Below are positions 62,857 through 64,000 of a DNA stretch of 64,000 nt, piece after piece (position 1 is the first letter of the stretch; each line of letters opens with the position of its first letter). The notes under the pieces are model-generated. The model did no database searches and had not been told where the DNA came from. It worked only from the letters and a program-made list of their open reading frames with translations. The translations under genes were made by a program, and so were the position numbers. This stretch comes from Solicola gregarius (GTDB lineage: Bacteria > Actinomycetota > Actinomycetes > Propionibacteriales > Nocardioidaceae): positions 4,712,001 through 4,776,000 of the forward strand of contig NZ_CP094970.1 of the NCBI RefSeq assembly GCF_025790165.1, given 5' to 3'.

Positions 62857-64000
62857 TCAGCGCTGGGAGAGCATCTCCGAGACGAGGAACGCGAGCTCGA
62901 GCGACTGCGCGCGGTTCAGGCGCGGATCGACCACCGACTCGTAACGATGGGACAGGTCGGCCGCCGACAGCGCCGCGCCGCCTCCGACGCACTCGGTGAC
63001 GTCGTCGCCGGTGAGCTCGACGTGCATGCCACCGGGCCACGTCCCGAGCGAACGGTGCACCTCGAAGAAGCCGCGCACCTCGTCGATGACGTCGTCGAAC
63101 TCGCGGGTCTTGAAGCCGTTCTCGGTCTCGAACGTGTTGCCGTGCATCGGGTCGCACACCCATGCGGCGCGGACCCCCGACGCCGTGACCTTCTCGACCA
63201 GCTCGGGAAGCCGGTCGCGGATCTTGCCCGCACCCATCCGGGTGATGAACGTCAGCCGGCCCGGTATGCGATCCGGGTCGAGCCGCTCGGCGAGCGCGAT
63301 CGCGTCGTCGGGACTCGTCGTCGGGCCGAGCTTCACGCCGATCGGATTCGACACCTTGCTCAGCAGCTCCACGTGGGCACCGTCGAGCTGGCGCGTACGC
63401 TCGCCGATCCACAGGAAGTGGCCGGACACGTCGTACGGCTTCTCCGTACGCGAGTCGATGCGCGTCATCGCGTGCTCGTACTCGAGCAGCAACGCCTCGT
63501 GGGAGGAGTGGAAGTCGACGGTGTGGAACTCGTCGGGGTTGGCGCCGCACGCCTCCATGAACGCCAGCGCACGGTCGATCTCGGCGCCGATGCGCTCGTA
63601 ACGCTGCCCGACCGGGCTGGTGCGCACGAAGTCGGTGTTCCACTCGTGCATCTGGCGCAGGTCGGCGTACCCACCCGTGACGAACGCGCGGGTGAGGTTC
63701 AGCGTCGCCGCCGACGCGTGGTAGACCTCGACGAGCCGCTGCGGATCGTGCCTGCGGGTCTCGGGAGTGAACGCGAAACCGTTCACCGCGTCGCCCCGGT
63801 ACGCGGGCAGCGTCACGCCGTCGCGAGTCTCGTTGTCGCTCGAGCGCGGCTTCGCGTACTGCCCGGCCATCCGGCCCAGCTTGACCACCGGAACGCTCGC
63901 GGCGTACGTCAGCACGACCGCCATCGAGAGCAGCACCCGAAGCTTGTTGCGGACGTTCTCGGCGGTCACACCGTCGAACGTCTCGGCGCAGTCGCCGCCC
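62857..64000 (-). CDS. aroG: Class II 3-deoxy-D-arabino-heptulosonate-7-phosphate synthase (5' end beyond window)
   Basis: The last 381 codons of a plant-type DAHP synthase, the first step of the shikimate pathway. At the window edge GGDCAETF holds the metal-binding Cys. RMAGQYAKPRS, HSSHEALLLEYE, GERTRQLDGAHVE, GVKLGPTTSPDD, ITRMGAGKIRD, CDPMHGNT and GGMHVELTGDDVTEC follow. About 75-80 N-terminal residues are missing off the right side. Frame intact to the TGA at 62857. Confidence 0.95.
   Translation of the reverse strand, partial: GGDCAETFDGVTAENVRNKLRVLLSMAVVLTYAASVPVVKLGRMAGQYAKPRSSDNETRDGVTLPAYRGDAVNGFAFTPETRRHDPQRLVEVYHASAATLNLTRAFVTGGYADLRQMHEWNTDFVRTSPVGQRYERIGAEIDRALAFMEACGANPDEFHTVDFHSSHEALLLEYEHAMTRIDSRTEKPYDVSGHFLWIGERTRQLDGAHVELLSKVSNPIGVKLGPTTSPDDAIALAERLDPDRIPGRLTFITRMGAGKIRDRLPELVEKVTASGVRAAWVCDPMHGNTFETENGFKTREFDDVIDEVRGFFEVHRSLGTWPGGMHVELTGDDVTECVGGGAALSAADLSHRYESVVDPRLNRAQSLELAFLVSEMLSQR

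Overview
The window is about 70 percent G+C with dense, mostly minus-strand operons and many 4-nt (ATGA/GTGA) stop/start overlaps. The gene content is typical of a high-GC actinobacterium: a mraZ-to-divIVA division and cell-wall cluster without ftsA, a wag31-type DivIVA, a bifunctional-type HisA (PriA), an Rv2175c/PknL-like pair, a DUF3040 protein and a translational T-box on ileS. I infer Propionibacteriales, probably a Nocardioidaceae-like soil organism; this rests on gene order and protein flavour, not on a search. No tRNA, rRNA, CRISPR array, transposase or phage gene was seen, so this is core chromosome.

Region 1 (1-9.4 kb, minus strand): the 3' part of an ABC exporter subunit and the histidine genes hisD-C-B-H-A, then hisF. 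Between hisA and hisF sit three tandem, monocistronic, lysine-rich secreted paralogues of about 222 aa. Each has its own promoter, dyad elements and GC-rich hairpin terminator. They split the his operon, and hisF has its own leaderless promoter. This is the most unusual coding content of the window.

Region 2 (9.4-19.2 kb): a LON-domain protein and a YbaK-type deacylase (plus strand). Then on the minus strand come a DUF3352 membrane protein, a small 4-TM protein coupled to dnaE, DNA polymerase III alpha, an RluD-like pseudouridine synthase, signal peptidase II and a DksA-type zinc-finger protein with a long histone-like Lys/Ala/Pro tail.

Region 3 (19.3-42 kb): a translational T-box controls an isoleucyl-tRNA synthetase whose HIGH motif is rearranged to GTHH. 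It converges on the division cluster, read on the minus strand as mraZ, rsmH, ftsL, ftsI, murE, murF, mraY, murD, ftsW, murG, murC, ftsQ, ftsZ, pgeF, yggS, sepF, yggT, divIVA. Together these make lipid II, flip it into septal wall synthesis and position the divisome. A 99-nt perfect palindrome contains both stop codons of the convergent ileS and divIVA.

Region 4 (42-64 kb): a moxR-DUF58-transglutaminase operon divergent from mraZ, an L,D-transpeptidase, a methyltransferase, a second YbaK-like protein, an M50-like membrane protease, a phytoene-desaturase-like flavoprotein, metF, a polyprenyl diphosphate synthase, the Rv2175c-like regulator divergent from a PASTA kinase, an EamA exporter, a fatty-acid desaturase, threonine aldolase, a VOC protein, pyridoxal kinase, a carboxymuconolactone-decarboxylase-like protein, and class II DAHP synthase running off the right edge.

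Non-coding structure is rich. There are several families of intergenic palindromes (around 10.65, 16.7, 22.8, 27.7 and 62.75 kb), candidate MraZ boxes on both sides of the mraZ/moxR gap, and at least eleven starts with a TANNNT hexamer 6-7 nt upstream (leaderless transcripts). Three genes (yggT, ftsI, the DUF58 gene) each appear to carry one extra base. That points to residual indel errors in the assembly or, less likely, real mutations.
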